Position numbers and translations under genes: made by a program. This document shows positions 52,307 to 60,982 of a stretch of 64,000 nucleotides of DNA, in pieces. The notes below the pieces were generated by a model. It searched no databases. It saw nothing but the letters and a program-made list of their open reading frames with translations, and was not told where the DNA came from. Every line of letters begins with the position of its first letter. Positions within the stretch are counted from its first letter, which is position 1. Source of the stretch: NC2004 sp050874905 (GTDB lineage: Bacteria; Bacillota; Clostridia; Lachnospirales; Lachnospiraceae); assembly GCA_050874905.1 (NCBI GenBank), contig JBNMLP010000004.1:62001-126000 (forward strand). The letters are read 5' to 3'.

Positions 52307-52915
52307 TTACTTATCTTCAAACAACACATCCTTCTTGATCCAGTCAATCACCTGATCGACCCCCTCCAGGGTCATCAGATTGGTAAATAAAAACGGTCTG
52401 CCCTGCCGCATCCGTGTCGAATCCGATGCCATAACAGAAAGATCCGCTCCAACAAGCGGTGCCAGATCGGTCTTATTGATGACCAAAAGATCCGAACGGG
52501 TCACACCGGGACCTCCCTTTCGGGGAATTTTTTCTCCCTGTGCCACATCGATCACGTAGATGGAAGCATCTGCAAGATCAGGACTAAAGGTAGCGGAAAG
52601 ATTATCTCCACCGCTCTCGATAAAAATGATCTGTACATCCGGGAACCGCTCTGCCAGCTCCTCGACCGCCTCTAAATTCATGGAACAATCTTCGCGGATC
52701 GCAGTATGAGGGCATCCTCCTGTTTCCACTCCAATGATCCGCTCCTTTTCCAGCGCAGAATTTTTGATCAGGAAACTGGCATCCTCCTTGGTATAAATAT
52801 CATTTGTCACCACACAAATGTCGTAATCCTTTGACATCTGTCTGGTCAGCCGCTCGATCAATGCGGTCTTTCCGGAACCGACCGGACCGCCAACTCCTAT
52901 TTTCACATAGCCCAT
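52307..52915 (-). CDS. ureG: Urease accessory GTPase UreG
   Basis: The SIMIBI-class GTPase that drives nickel insertion. The 202-residue product has the P-loop GGPVGSGKTALIERL, NDIYTKEDASFL, the conserved GVETGGCPHTAIREDCSMN (Cys-Pro-His metal-binding motif), ESGGDNLSATFSPDL and the NKTD guanine motif in VINKTDLAPLVG. All nucleotide and metal motifs are intact. It is the most conserved accessory gene here, eleven bases after ureF. AGGAGGA precedes the ATG. Confidence 0.97.
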   Translation of the reverse strand: MGYVKIGVGGPVGSGKTALIERLTRQMSKDYDICVVTNDIYTKEDASFLIKNSALEKERIIGVETGGCPHTAIREDCSMNLEAVEELAERFPDVQIIFIESGGDNLSATFSPDLADASIYVIDVAQGEKIPRKGGPGVTRSDLLVINKTDLAPLVGADLSVMASDSTRMRQGRPFLFTNLMTLEGVDQVIDWIKKDVLFEDK

Positions 52916-52926
52916 TGTCCTTCCTC

Positions 52927-53613
52927 CTAACTGATATATAATCTCGTATAAAGATGCTCGTGCCGCATGGCTTCCACATCAAACTGCACACCAGAGACAC
53001 CGAGATCTTCCATCGTAATGCTGCCAGCCAGCTCCACACATGCCCTGATCCACGGATCACTTTGAAACAAGATCCGCTGTCCGCTCATCTGACTGAGCGG
53101 CACCAGCTTCACCGCATTGGTGACAACGGAGGAGAGCAGACTAAACGCATAAATACCTGCTGCCTCTGTTACCGGAATTTCCTGCCATTTGCTGTAAAGT
53201 CCGACCGCCTGCGCATAATTGCCGTATAGCTGCTGGGAAAAAACGGCTTCTTTGTACCAGCCAAATCCATTCGTTACTTCTTCCCCGACCTGATCGATCA
53301 ATTTTAAAAATCTCCGGCACAGCTTCCGGCTTCCCTGCCGCACTTCCATGGGTGCCTTCATCGCATTGGCATAGCTGTCAAGCCGGGTCAGATATTCGGG
53401 ATTGTCTGCATGGGAATACGAAAGCATCATCACGCCGACATCCCCATAAGCCAATAGTTCCATATAGCTTTTGACATACATAGACAGCTCCTGCTCCGTC
53501 TTAATATATCCTTCTGCCACAAATGTCTCTAACCCATTGGAAAGGGTATAGGTTCCAATGGGGAACAGACTATCCGTGATCTGAATCATTCGCAGTAATG
53601 CCGTTAGATCCAT
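52927..53613 (-). CDS. ureF: Urease accessory protein UreF
   Basis: An all-helical protein of 228 residues that bridges UreD and UreG. The start (LLRMIQITDSLFPIGTYTLSNGLET) is the typical UreF opening (S-F-P-x-G-x-Y-x-x-S-x-G-L-E), and later AYGDVGVMMLSY and the central EVTNGFGWYKEA segment fit. It lies 15 bases after ureE. No anomaly seen. Confidence 0.93.
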   Translation of the reverse strand: MDLTALLRMIQITDSLFPIGTYTLSNGLETFVAEGYIKTEQELSMYVKSYMELLAYGDVGVMMLSYSHADNPEYLTRLDSYANAMKAPMEVRQGSRKLCRRFLKLIDQVGEEVTNGFGWYKEAVFSQQLYGNYAQAVGLYSKWQEIPVTEAAGIYAFSLLSSVVTNAVKLVPLSQMSGQRILFQSDPWIRACVELAGSITMEDLGVSGVQFDVEAMRHEHLYTRLYIS

Positions 53614-53628
53614 ACGCTCACATCCTTA

Positions 53629-54069
53629 CTAATGATGATGCCCGTGCGCCTTGCACACAATATAGTTACAAAACGGGGCTGTGATCTCTGTTACCTGAAA
53701 TCCCAGATGTTTTAAATAGGTATACGTCGGCTCATCATAAGGCACCAGCACACGATCTTTTTCAATCTCCAAAGATAAATGCCGGTTGCCCAGTTCAAAA
53801 CAGAGCCGCCCCATTTCCTCCATTTTCGACACGGTAGCACAGACAAGATGCGCCGGAAGTACATTTACCTGATAGATGGCCTCCTCCGTCACAGCCAGAA
53901 TGTCTTTGTCCTTTAACACTGCATCGATGGCAATGCCAAGCTCCGTTCCGTCTTCCGCCGTTTTTGCGATCCGCTTTTTTTCACACTCAAACCATTCAAA
54001 CGGCACACCTACCACACGTTTATTCTTTCGCTCCTCCTCGGTTACCGTCACTACCTGTTCACATACCAT
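53629..54069 (-). CDS. ureE: Urease nickel metallochaperone UreE
   Basis: Nickel-binding chaperone of 146 residues. The N-terminal peptide-binding domain (KRIAKTAEDGTELGIAID) is followed by the metal domain with LCFELGNRHLSLEIEKD (the conserved GNRH) and FCNYIVCKAHGHHH, a short histidine tail ending the protein. The tail is much shorter than in enterobacterial UreE but contains His and Cys ligands. It begins 17 bases after ureC. Confidence 0.93.
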   Translation of the reverse strand: MVCEQVVTVTEEERKNKRVVGVPFEWFECEKKRIAKTAEDGTELGIAIDAVLKDKDILAVTEEAIYQVNVLPAHLVCATVSKMEEMGRLCFELGNRHLSLEIEKDRVLVPYDEPTYTYLKHLGFQVTEITAPFCNYIVCKAHGHHH

Positions 54070-54086
54070 AACGCATCCCCCTTCCT

Positions 54087-55799
54087 TTAAAAGAGATAAT
54101 ATCTTCTTGCCAGAGCCAGTTCTGCAAACGGCTCACAGCTCACAACCTCTCCGTCTACGGTCACTGTGTATGTCTCCGGATCTACCTGAATATCTGCGAT
54201 CCGGTTATTGTGCTTCATATCCTTTTTCCCGATCGTCCGGCAATTTCTGACCGGTTTTACGATCTTTTTCAGTCCCAGCTCCTCTTTGATCCCATGCTCA
54301 TATGCATATCCGGATACAAATGTGATCGCCGTATTGGCAGCCGCCAGTCCCTTTGCACCAAACATATCGGTATAGATCACCGGCTGCGGGGTTGGAATCG
54401 AAGCATTGGCATCTCCCATACGGGATGCACAGATAAAACCGCCCTTTATGATCATTTCCGGCTTCACACCAAACATGGCCGGTTTCCACAGTACCAGATC
54501 TGCGAGCTTTCCAACCTCCACGCTGCCGACATATTCTGAAATACCATGCGTAATCGCCGGATTGATCGTATATTTGGAAATGTAACGTTTCACGCGTTCG
54601 TTGTCATTGCGTTCGCAATCCTCCTCTAACGTGCCGCGCTGCTTCTTCATTTTATCTGCCGTCTGCCATGTTCTGGTGATCACTTCCCCGACACGTCCCA
54701 TCGCCTGGGAGTCCGAACTCATCATGGAGAAGATACCCATGTCATGCAGGACATCCTCTGCCGCAATGGTTTCCGGACGGATACGGGAATCGGCAAATGC
54801 CACATCCTCTTTGTTGTTTTTATCCAGATGGTGACACACCATCAGCATATCCAAATGCTCCTCCAACGTATTTTTCGTAAATGGCATCGTCGGATTGGTA
54901 GAGGAAGGGAGCACGTTTGGAAAAGACGCCGCCTTGATAATGTCCGGTGCATGTCCACCGCCCGCACCTTCCGTATGATAGGTATGGATCGTGCGTCCTT
55001 TAAATGCTGCAACAGTATCTTCCACGAAACCGCCTTCGTTTAAGGTATCTGTATGAATCGCTGTCTGCACATCATATGCATCCGCCACACTCAGACAATG
55101 ATCGATCGCCGCCGGAGTGGAACCCCAGTCCTCATGCAGTTTGAGTCCCGCAGCTCCTGCCTCCACCTGCTCGATCAGATTTTCCTTTGATGACACATTT
55201 CCTTTTCCTAAAAACGCAAGATTCATCGGTTCGTTTTCTGCGGCCTGAAGCATTTTATGAATGTTAAATTTACCCGGAGTGCAAGTCGTTGCATTCGTTC
55301 CATCCGCCGGACCGGTTCCGCCGCCGATCATGGTTGTGATCCCACTGTAAAGTGCCGTCCGGATCTGCGTCGGAGAAATGAAATGAATGTGGGTATCAAT
55401 TCCGCCCGCTGTAACGATCAGACCTTCTCCTGCGATCGCTTCTGTCGAACCACCTACGATCATCCCCGGCGTCACGCCATCCATAATATCGGGATTTCCG
55501 GCCTTTCCGATTCCGGCGATCTTTCCGTTTTTCATACCGATATCTGCTTTATAGATCCCGGTATAATCAATGATCAACGCACTGGTGATCACCGTATCCA
55601 GACACTCGGCATCCTTATGTGTCGCCGATTGTCCCATGCCGTCCCGAAGGGATTTTCCACCACCAAACTTTGCTTCCTCACCGTATACGGCATAGTCCTT
55701 TTCTACCTCGACGATCAGTGAGGTATCTGCCAGACGCACCCGGTCACCAACCGTCGGTCCATACATTGCCGCATATTCTTTTCTGGAAATTTCTACCAT
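54087..55799 (-). CDS. ureC: Urease alpha subunit
   Basis: The catalytic subunit with the dinickel centre, 570 residues. The opening ISRKEYAAMYGPTVGDRVRLADT is canonical. The metal-binding HIH appears in GGIDTHIHFISP, the carbamylated Lys in GAAGLKLHEDWGSTP, the flap region in HTDTLNEGGFVED, HTYHTEGAGGGHAPDII and the catalytic His in VCHHLDKNNKEDVAFADSRI. The Asp of the SSDSQAMGRVGEV motif is also present. All active-site residues look intact. GGAGGTGGAAGC precedes the ATG. The protein itself is unbroken even though the adjacent gamma subunit is truncated. Confidence 0.97.
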   Translation of the reverse strand: MVEISRKEYAAMYGPTVGDRVRLADTSLIVEVEKDYAVYGEEAKFGGGKSLRDGMGQSATHKDAECLDTVITSALIIDYTGIYKADIGMKNGKIAGIGKAGNPDIMDGVTPGMIVGGSTEAIAGEGLIVTAGGIDTHIHFISPTQIRTALYSGITTMIGGGTGPADGTNATTCTPGKFNIHKMLQAAENEPMNLAFLGKGNVSSKENLIEQVEAGAAGLKLHEDWGSTPAAIDHCLSVADAYDVQTAIHTDTLNEGGFVEDTVAAFKGRTIHTYHTEGAGGGHAPDIIKAASFPNVLPSSTNPTMPFTKNTLEEHLDMLMVCHHLDKNNKEDVAFADSRIRPETIAAEDVLHDMGIFSMMSSDSQAMGRVGEVITRTWQTADKMKKQRGTLEEDCERNDNERVKRYISKYTINPAITHGISEYVGSVEVGKLADLVLWKPAMFGVKPEMIIKGGFICASRMGDANASIPTPQPVIYTDMFGAKGLAAANTAITFVSGYAYEHGIKEELGLKKIVKPVRNCRTIGKKDMKHNNRIADIQVDPETYTVTVDGEVVSCEPFAELALARRYYLF

Positions 55800-55810
55800 G
55801 CTTCCACCTC

Positions 55811-56299
55811 CTAAGCACCTAAAAAGCCACGTTCTTTTGCACGGCTTAATGCAGCTTCCTTTTCTTCTTCCATAGCACCTTCTGTCAGCCCATTCAGTCC
55901 ATATCCCATACGCTTTCCTGCAATCTCCGTAAGTGTGACCACCTTGGTTTCCCCCGGTTCAAACCGCACCGCAGTGCCGGCAGGAATATCTAAACGCATG
56001 CCAAATGCCTTTTCCCGTGGGAAGGACAGTTTCTTATTACATTCAAAGAAATGAAAATGCGAACCAACCTGTACCGGACGGTCTGCAGTATTGACCACCT
56101 CGATCTGTACGGTTTTGCGACCTTCATTTAACCGGATCGTACCTTCTTCCACCAAAACCTCCCCCGGCACAAGTGCCAGACTTTTCGGAATCGGATCATG
56201 CACCGTTACAAGCTTGGTTCCATCCGGGAAGGTTGCCTCCAACTGGATCTCACCGATCATTTCCGCCACACCATCCATCACATCCTCAGAGGAAAGCAT
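55811..56299 (-). pseudogene. ureAB: Truncated urease gamma/beta fusion (ureA 5' part deleted)
   Basis: The open frame encodes the last ~35 residues of the gamma subunit (MLSSEDVMDGVAEMIG, then EATFPDGTKLVTVHDPI) fused to a complete beta subunit (LVPGEVLVEEGTIRLNEGRK, RPVQVGSHFHFFECNKKL, the conserved GSHFHFFE motif). About 60 N-terminal gamma residues, including the opening L-x-P-x-E-x-D-K motif, are missing. Immediately upstream the DNA reads as an ABC permease gene in another frame that ends inside this gene. The ATG at 56299 is native coding sequence, not a real start, and has no close ribosome binding site. Gamma-beta fusion is known in some bacteria; the truncation is the anomaly. Deletion or assembly error are both possible. 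Confidence 0.85.
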
Positions 56300-56310
56300 A
56301 TGCTTGCGGT
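56278..56310 (-). other. Deletion junction between permease and urease genes
   Basis: The shared sequence GCAAGCAT at the join fits Ala-Ser-Ile of the permease in one frame and Gly/Arg-Lys-His of UreA in another, as expected if recombination occurred at a short direct repeat and left one copy. This is inference; the missing sequence is not available. Confidence 0.6.
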
Positions 56311-56949
56311 CTTTAATCCTTTGGAACGGGCTGCCACCATGTAATCCTGATTCAATGCATCAATCATAGAGGAACGTACCAGCCTTGCAATATTGGCGAT
56401 CGGATTGAGTGCCAGAGCAATGGTTGGCAATACATAGCTGCCTGCCGTTGTCAGACCAACGATCGGGAACCACCCAAGCTTTAATCCAAATACATACATA
56501 AGCAGGATCGCCAGCACATAGTTGGGAACACAGATACCGATCGTGGAGATCGACATGGAAATGTTATCGATCAGTTTTCTCGGATACAATGCGGAAAAAA
56601 CACCGAGCATTGTTCCAACAATGATTGCCAGTAAGAAAGAACAGACCGCCAGGGAACTGGTCACCCCGATTCCACGGCCAATCAATTCATTTACGGAGGT
56701 TCCCTGATATTTCAGCGACTCTCCTAAATCTCCATGCAGTAATTTTCCTATGTATAATGCGTACTGATCAGGGAGTGATAAATTCGTTCCATATTTTTCT
56801 TCCAGATTTGCTCTTGCTGCATCTGATATTTCTGCGCTCAGATCAAAGGGACCTCCCGGAATGATCTTGATCAGAAAGAAGGTGATGGTAGCCAGTGCAA
56901 AAATGGTCAAAAGTCCCATTCCGGCACGTTTTAAAATATACTTTAACAT
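56278..56949 (-). pseudogene. ABC transporter permease (oligopeptide/nickel, DppB type), 3' end lost
   Basis: A 223-residue remnant of a roughly 310-residue inner-membrane permease. The opening LKYILKRAGMGLLTIFALAT, the GDLGESLKYQGTSVNELIG region and the EAA-loop start (DALNQDYMVAARSKGLK) are normal. After residue ~216 the sequence changes abruptly to ICFPLRM and stops, because the reading frame has entered ureA. The C-terminal two helices and part of the ATPase-contact loop are lost, and the usual partner permease and two ATPase genes are absent. The start at 56949 has GGAGG five bases upstream. The transporter cannot be functional as encoded. Confidence 0.88.
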
Positions 56950-57016
56950 CGAATTCCTCCCTTTTTCGTTATGACCGGAAAGCACGCTGCCGCACTTTCC
57001 GGCATCTTTATTTTTT

Positions 57017-58639
57017 CTATTCTACCGAAGCACCCTTCCAGTAAATATCACCATTTGGATTGATTCCAAGATTCTTGATGGAGCTCTTTACCAGATAGTT
57101 ATTGACCGGATAAAACAGTGGGATGACACCCATATCCTCTTTTACCAGCACCTCATCTGCTTCGTGCAGCAGTTTGAACCGCTTCGCCGGATCAATTTCC
57201 TGCTGTGCTTTCTTTACGATCTCATCGTACTTGCTGCTGTTATACTTTGAGTCATTATTTTCACTATCACTGACATATAAGGATAACCAGGTATCCGGAT
57301 CGGCATAAGAACCTTCCCAGGTATATCTTGCGATATTGAATTTGCCTGCTTTTCTGTCAGAGATAAATACGGATAATTCTTCCTCTACGATATCTACGTT
57401 GATACCCAGATTTTCCTTCCACATGGACTGGATCGCCTGTGCGATCTCGGCATGGTTGCTGCCGGAACTGATCGCGTATGTCAGTGTTGGGAATCCCTTT
57501 CCGTCCGGGTAACCGGCTTCGCTTAACAGCTTCTTGGCTTCCTCTACATTGTAGGAATAATAGTCGGAAGAATCTTTGTTAAAGGCTTCTCCTGTACTGG
57601 TATCTTCTACCTGCGGCGGGATCAGATCGTATGCCGGGATCTCTCCACCTTTTGTCACATTTTCAACCAGCTTGTCACGATCGATCGCCATGGAAAGTGC
57701 CTTGCGGACTTTGGCATCCTTGACCACATCCTCCTGACAATTTAAGACGAGCCAGTAACAGGTTAATTTTGGATTGGATACCAGATCTCCAGATTCCTCC
57801 AGATCCTTTAAGGAATCAGTCGGAGGCATGATGCCTACCTGAATCTCTCCCGTCTGATATGCCATCAGCTCTACCTGGGAATCTGTAATAAATCGTGCCG
57901 TTACCTTGTTGATATATACCTTATCTGCTTCCCGGTAATTGTCATTTTTCACCAGCACCATGGAATCATTGGCCGTGTAGGACTCCAGCTTGTATGGACC
58001 ATTTCCAATACAGGTTGCCGGATCAGACCACCATGTCTCACTCTGCTCTACCACATCGGAACGTACCGGAAGATAAACCTTACCGGCTAACAGTTCTTCA
58101 AAATAAGCACAAGGAGCTTTCAAGGTAACCTTTAATTCCTTGTCGCCTGCCACCTCTAAGCCAACCTCATCTTCCTTGGCTGCTCCGGTGTTGTACTCTT
58201 CACCGTTTTTGATCCAGTAAAGATACGAACAATACTTGGCTGCATTTTCCGGATTGAGCTGTCTGAGCCAGGAATACTTAAAATCCTCTGCCGTTACAGG
58301 CTGGCCATCGCTCCACTTTGCATCGTCACGAATGATAATATCGTAACTCAGCTTATCATCCGATGGTGTCACGGATTCGGCACAGCCCAGTGCCAGCTCT
58401 CCATTTTCCCATGTCATCAAACCTTCAAATAAATGCTTGATCAATCCTCCGGATGTACTATCTCTCATAGGATCCCAGGACTCGGATTCAAGGGTATTGT
58501 AAGTCACTTCTGATGCGTTGCTCCCCGCGCCGCTCTTTGCACTGGAACCGCTGCTGCTTTTCCCACATCCTGATGCCATCGTCATCATCATTGCCAGCAC
58601 CATTATGGCTGCCATGAATTTTCTTCTTGCTTTCTTCAT
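57017..58639 (-). CDS. Oligopeptide/nickel-type ABC transporter substrate-binding lipoprotein
   Basis: A 540-residue extracytoplasmic binding protein of SBP family 5. The N terminus has a lipoprotein signal (MAAIMVLAMMMTMASGCGK, lipid attached to the Cys). Family residues include IIIRDDAKWSDGQPVTAEDFKYSW, GNGPYKLESY, VRKALSMAIDRDKLVENV, and a C-terminal SYADPDTWLSLYVSD segment. This resembles OppA/DppA peptide binders more than NikA. Its permease partner is the truncated gene 67 bases downstream. It follows an M20 peptidase, which suggests uptake and cleavage of peptides. Confidence 0.93.
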   Translation of the reverse strand: MKKARRKFMAAIMVLAMMMTMASGCGKSSSGSSAKSGAGSNASEVTYNTLESESWDPMRDSTSGGLIKHLFEGLMTWENGELALGCAESVTPSDDKLSYDIIIRDDAKWSDGQPVTAEDFKYSWLRQLNPENAAKYCSYLYWIKNGEEYNTGAAKEDEVGLEVAGDKELKVTLKAPCAYFEELLAGKVYLPVRSDVVEQSETWWSDPATCIGNGPYKLESYTANDSMVLVKNDNYREADKVYINKVTARFITDSQVELMAYQTGEIQVGIMPPTDSLKDLEESGDLVSNPKLTCYWLVLNCQEDVVKDAKVRKALSMAIDRDKLVENVTKGGEIPAYDLIPPQVEDTSTGEAFNKDSSDYYSYNVEEAKKLLSEAGYPDGKGFPTLTYAISSGSNHAEIAQAIQSMWKENLGINVDIVEEELSVFISDRKAGKFNIARYTWEGSYADPDTWLSLYVSDSENNDSKYNSSKYDEIVKKAQQEIDPAKRFKLLHEADEVLVKEDMGVIPLFYPVNNYLVKSSIKNLGINPNGDIYWKGASVE

Positions 58640-58690
58640 CTCGTTTCCTCCTTTTTCTCTTGTTTTCTTGTATCTATTATCAAATGATGT

Positions 58691-59974
58691 CTACAGACAC
58701 CAATCAATAATCATCCCGACCGCGATGCGGATGCCTGCCAGATAATCCGCTTCACTGATCCACTCTTCTCCATCTCCGTTTAATCCGCCACACAGCGGCC
58801 CGATCCCGACGGTTGGTGTATGTCCGTATCGGATCGGCATCCGGATATCACTGTTTGCGTGATACTGGTAAATGAATTCCTTCGTAAACTGTTTTACGGC
58901 TCCTATATTTTTCTCTGTACTCTTAATCAATTCACTGCTCCGGCTGACATATGCCGGATCGGCTTTGATCGTACCGAAGGTAAATGTTGGCGGATGAAGA
59001 CTTAACCAACTGTCGTCCAGGCACTGCTGATGTACATATTCCTTTACTTCTTCCATGATGTCAGCCACCGTTTCTTCTAATCCGAAACACAGCCTTGCAT
59101 GGATCACAAAGGTCAATACATCCTCCCGCAACAGATCCTTACTCTCCGCACCCAAAAAGTTAAGCTTGGTATTGGGAAGTCCGGCAAAGGTATCTTCCTT
59201 GAAATGATGCTCCGCTCGTCGTTTTTTCTCCCAGTCGGATAAGATCTTTATGATCTTCGCGCCCTTTTTCACTGCGCTGACCTCACTGTCATCTATCTCA
59301 TCCCGGAATACTCCGGGTTTTCCGCTTACCGTAACATCAAAATCCACATTACCCATGGAGTAATTTTTAATCTCCAGAAATCCATGTCCGGTTTCTGCCG
59401 GGTGTAAATAGATGGCGGCATCTGCATGATAGCCACGGCGAAATGCACTAAGCGTTCCTACGGCACCCCGTTTTCCGATCGTACTCATCAGGATCAGATC
59501 CTTTTTTAATTCCGGACAATTTTGTAAGACTGCTTCCGCTGCCATCAGCATGATCGCAACACCGCCTTTGTCATCTGCTGCCCCAAGTCCGTAGATCTTT
59601 CCGTCTTCTCTGCGGCAGGAAAAATCCGGCATAACATCGGAGCGGTTTGCAGAATCGATATGTGCATGGAGCAAAAAGGAATGTCCTTCCTGTTCGGTTC
59701 CCTTTCTGATTCCCACCACATTTTCGATGAGAGGATCATACTGATCATTTCCCTCAAAGTTACAAAAATCGGAAAGATCTTTGATCGAGTCCGTTTCGCA
59801 GGGGAAACTGTCCAGCGTAAATCCAAGAGAACGTAATTTATTCTTCACCAGCTCCTGGGCATAGGTAGGAGCAAGATTCTCACTCGGCACACGGATCAGG
59901 GATTGCAAAAATGCAATTGCTTCCTCCTCGTTGATGGAGTTTTGAATTTCTTTTTTCCATTGTTCCTTCTCCAT
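58691..59974 (-). CDS. M20-family metallopeptidase
   Basis: A 427-residue dinuclear zinc peptidase related to PepT, ArgE and DapE. The metal and catalytic motifs are LLHAHIDSANRSDV (His and Asp), GLGAADDKGGVA (bridging Asp), HPAETGHG region, and a late HANSDIRMPIRYGHTPTVG with the final ligand His. Position with a peptide-binding protein points to a di- or oligopeptidase. The start at 59974 has GGAGG seven bases upstream; the frame extends further but without signals. A promoter at 60074 and a terminator hairpin between promoter and start imply leader control. Confidence 0.88.
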   Translation of the reverse strand: MEKEQWKKEIQNSINEEEAIAFLQSLIRVPSENLAPTYAQELVKNKLRSLGFTLDSFPCETDSIKDLSDFCNFEGNDQYDPLIENVVGIRKGTEQEGHSFLLHAHIDSANRSDVMPDFSCRREDGKIYGLGAADDKGGVAIMLMAAEAVLQNCPELKKDLILMSTIGKRGAVGTLSAFRRGYHADAAIYLHPAETGHGFLEIKNYSMGNVDFDVTVSGKPGVFRDEIDDSEVSAVKKGAKIIKILSDWEKKRRAEHHFKEDTFAGLPNTKLNFLGAESKDLLREDVLTFVIHARLCFGLEETVADIMEEVKEYVHQQCLDDSWLSLHPPTFTFGTIKADPAYVSRSSELIKSTEKNIGAVKQFTKEFIYQYHANSDIRMPIRYGHTPTVGIGPLCGGLNGDGEEWISEADYLAGIRIAVGMIIDWCL

Positions 59975-59993
59975 ACCGCTTCCTCCTTTGAGT

Positions 59994-60037
59994 AATAAAA
60001 AAGAGGATAGTGCAAGCAACTTGCAGCTATCCTCTTT
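59994..60037 (-). terminator. Leader terminator/attenuator before the M20 gene
   Basis: On the minus strand AAAGAGGATAG-(one base)-TGCAAG / CTTGCA-CTATCCTCTTT plus TTTTATTAC lies between the promoter at 60074 and the M20 ribosome site. A 17-bp stem here should stop transcription unless relieved. It may alternatively terminate transcripts from the upstream activase gene. Confidence 0.75.
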
Positions 60038-60073
60038 GATCAGCCTGTTTCATTTCTCTGTTCGACGAACCAA

Positions 60074-60102
60074 ACTCTATCATTTTTTCAAAACGATGTC
60101 AA
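60074..60102 (-). promoter_or_regulatory. Sigma-A promoter upstream of the M20 leader
   Basis: On the minus strand TTGACA (60097-60102), 17 bases, TAGAGT (60074-60079) with an extended TG before it. The mapped leader to 59974 is about 95 bases. Confidence 0.65.
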
Positions 60103-60162
60103 TGGATTTGGTCAGAACGTTATTTATTTAAGTTTGATTTTGTTCTCCACTTAATTTAATTA

Positions 60163-60182
60163 AGTTTCCGTTGCCGGAAACT
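60163..60182. other. Small hairpin overlapping the activase stop codon
   Basis: AGTTTCCG-TTGC-CGGAAACT, with an A/T-rich palindrome beside it at 60150-60164. On the minus strand no T run follows, so a terminator function is doubtful. Confidence 0.4.
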
Positions 60183-60966
60183 AAAATTTTTTAACTGGCT
60201 CTCCTTTGATCTTTACCGGAAGGGTGGGAGCATACATGGAAAAAAGCTCTGCTGTCTGAAGCAGCCTGTCATAAGTGGGCGGCACTACATTTAACAGCTC
60301 ATATTCCCGTCCCAGTTTGCGGTAAGTATCTACTCCAAGCCGGTGATATGCCAGAAATTCCACATCTTTGACCGAAGAAAGACTGCGTAAAAATAACGCA
60401 GTCTGTTTGATATTGTCCTCGTCCATGTTCACCGACGGGATCATCGGAATGCGGATGTGCAGATCCCCCGAAAACGTGTTATCCAGCTTTTTCAGATTTT
60501 CTTTGATCAACTGATTACTCACTCCGGTATAGGCACGGTGCGCATTTTCCTCATAAAGCTTAAAATCCGCATAACAAGCCGACAGATACGGAAGCAGCAG
60601 GGCGATACGGTCATATGGTGCAAAAAGACTGGTCTCGATCGCCGTGGGAATTCCCATCTGCATACAGCCGGCAAGGATCTCCTTTGCATACTCTGCCTGA
60701 CAGAGCACTTCCCCTCCGCTGAGTGTCACACCACCACCGGAATGAAAGAAAAACACTTCATCCTTTGCGATCTCACGGATCACTTCCTGCGCCTCCATCT
60801 GTGTTCCATAACAGCCTTCGGTTCCCTGCTCCACCGTCATATGCTGCGATTCCGGCGTTGAACACCATTTACAGCAAAGCGGACAACCTTTTAAAAATAC
60901 AACGGTACGCAGACCTTCCCCATCATGGATAGATGTTTTTTCAATTCGCAATACCGTTCCCTTCAT
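60181..60966 (-). CDS. Glycyl radical enzyme activating enzyme (radical SAM)
   Basis: A 261-residue radical SAM protein that generates the glycyl radical on its partner. The cluster motif GCPLCCKWCSTPES gives Cys-x3-Cys-x2-Cys, followed by SGGGVTLSGGEVLCQ (the SAM-binding GGE) and YADFKLYEENAHRAYTG. It lacks the ferredoxin-like insert with extra Fe-S clusters seen in many GRE activases, as in PflA itself. It lies 16 bases after the glycyl radical enzyme gene. Regulation is presumably shared. Confidence 0.93.
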   Translation of the reverse strand: MKGTVLRIEKTSIHDGEGLRTVVFLKGCPLCCKWCSTPESQHMTVEQGTEGCYGTQMEAQEVIREIAKDEVFFFHSGGGVTLSGGEVLCQAEYAKEILAGCMQMGIPTAIETSLFAPYDRIALLLPYLSACYADFKLYEENAHRAYTGVSNQLIKENLKKLDNTFSGDLHIRIPMIPSVNMDEDNIKQTALFLRSLSSVKDVEFLAYHRLGVDTYRKLGREYELLNVVPPTYDRLLQTAELFSMYAPTLPVKIKGEPVKKF

Positions 60967-60982
60967 TTTCTCGTCTCCTTAC

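Noticed and set aside
56278..56299. ATG at 56299 as a natural start of a short UreA-UreB protein
   Set aside because: The sequence from this ATG matches the interior of UreA, and there is no proper ribosome site; upstream residues are lost to the deletion.
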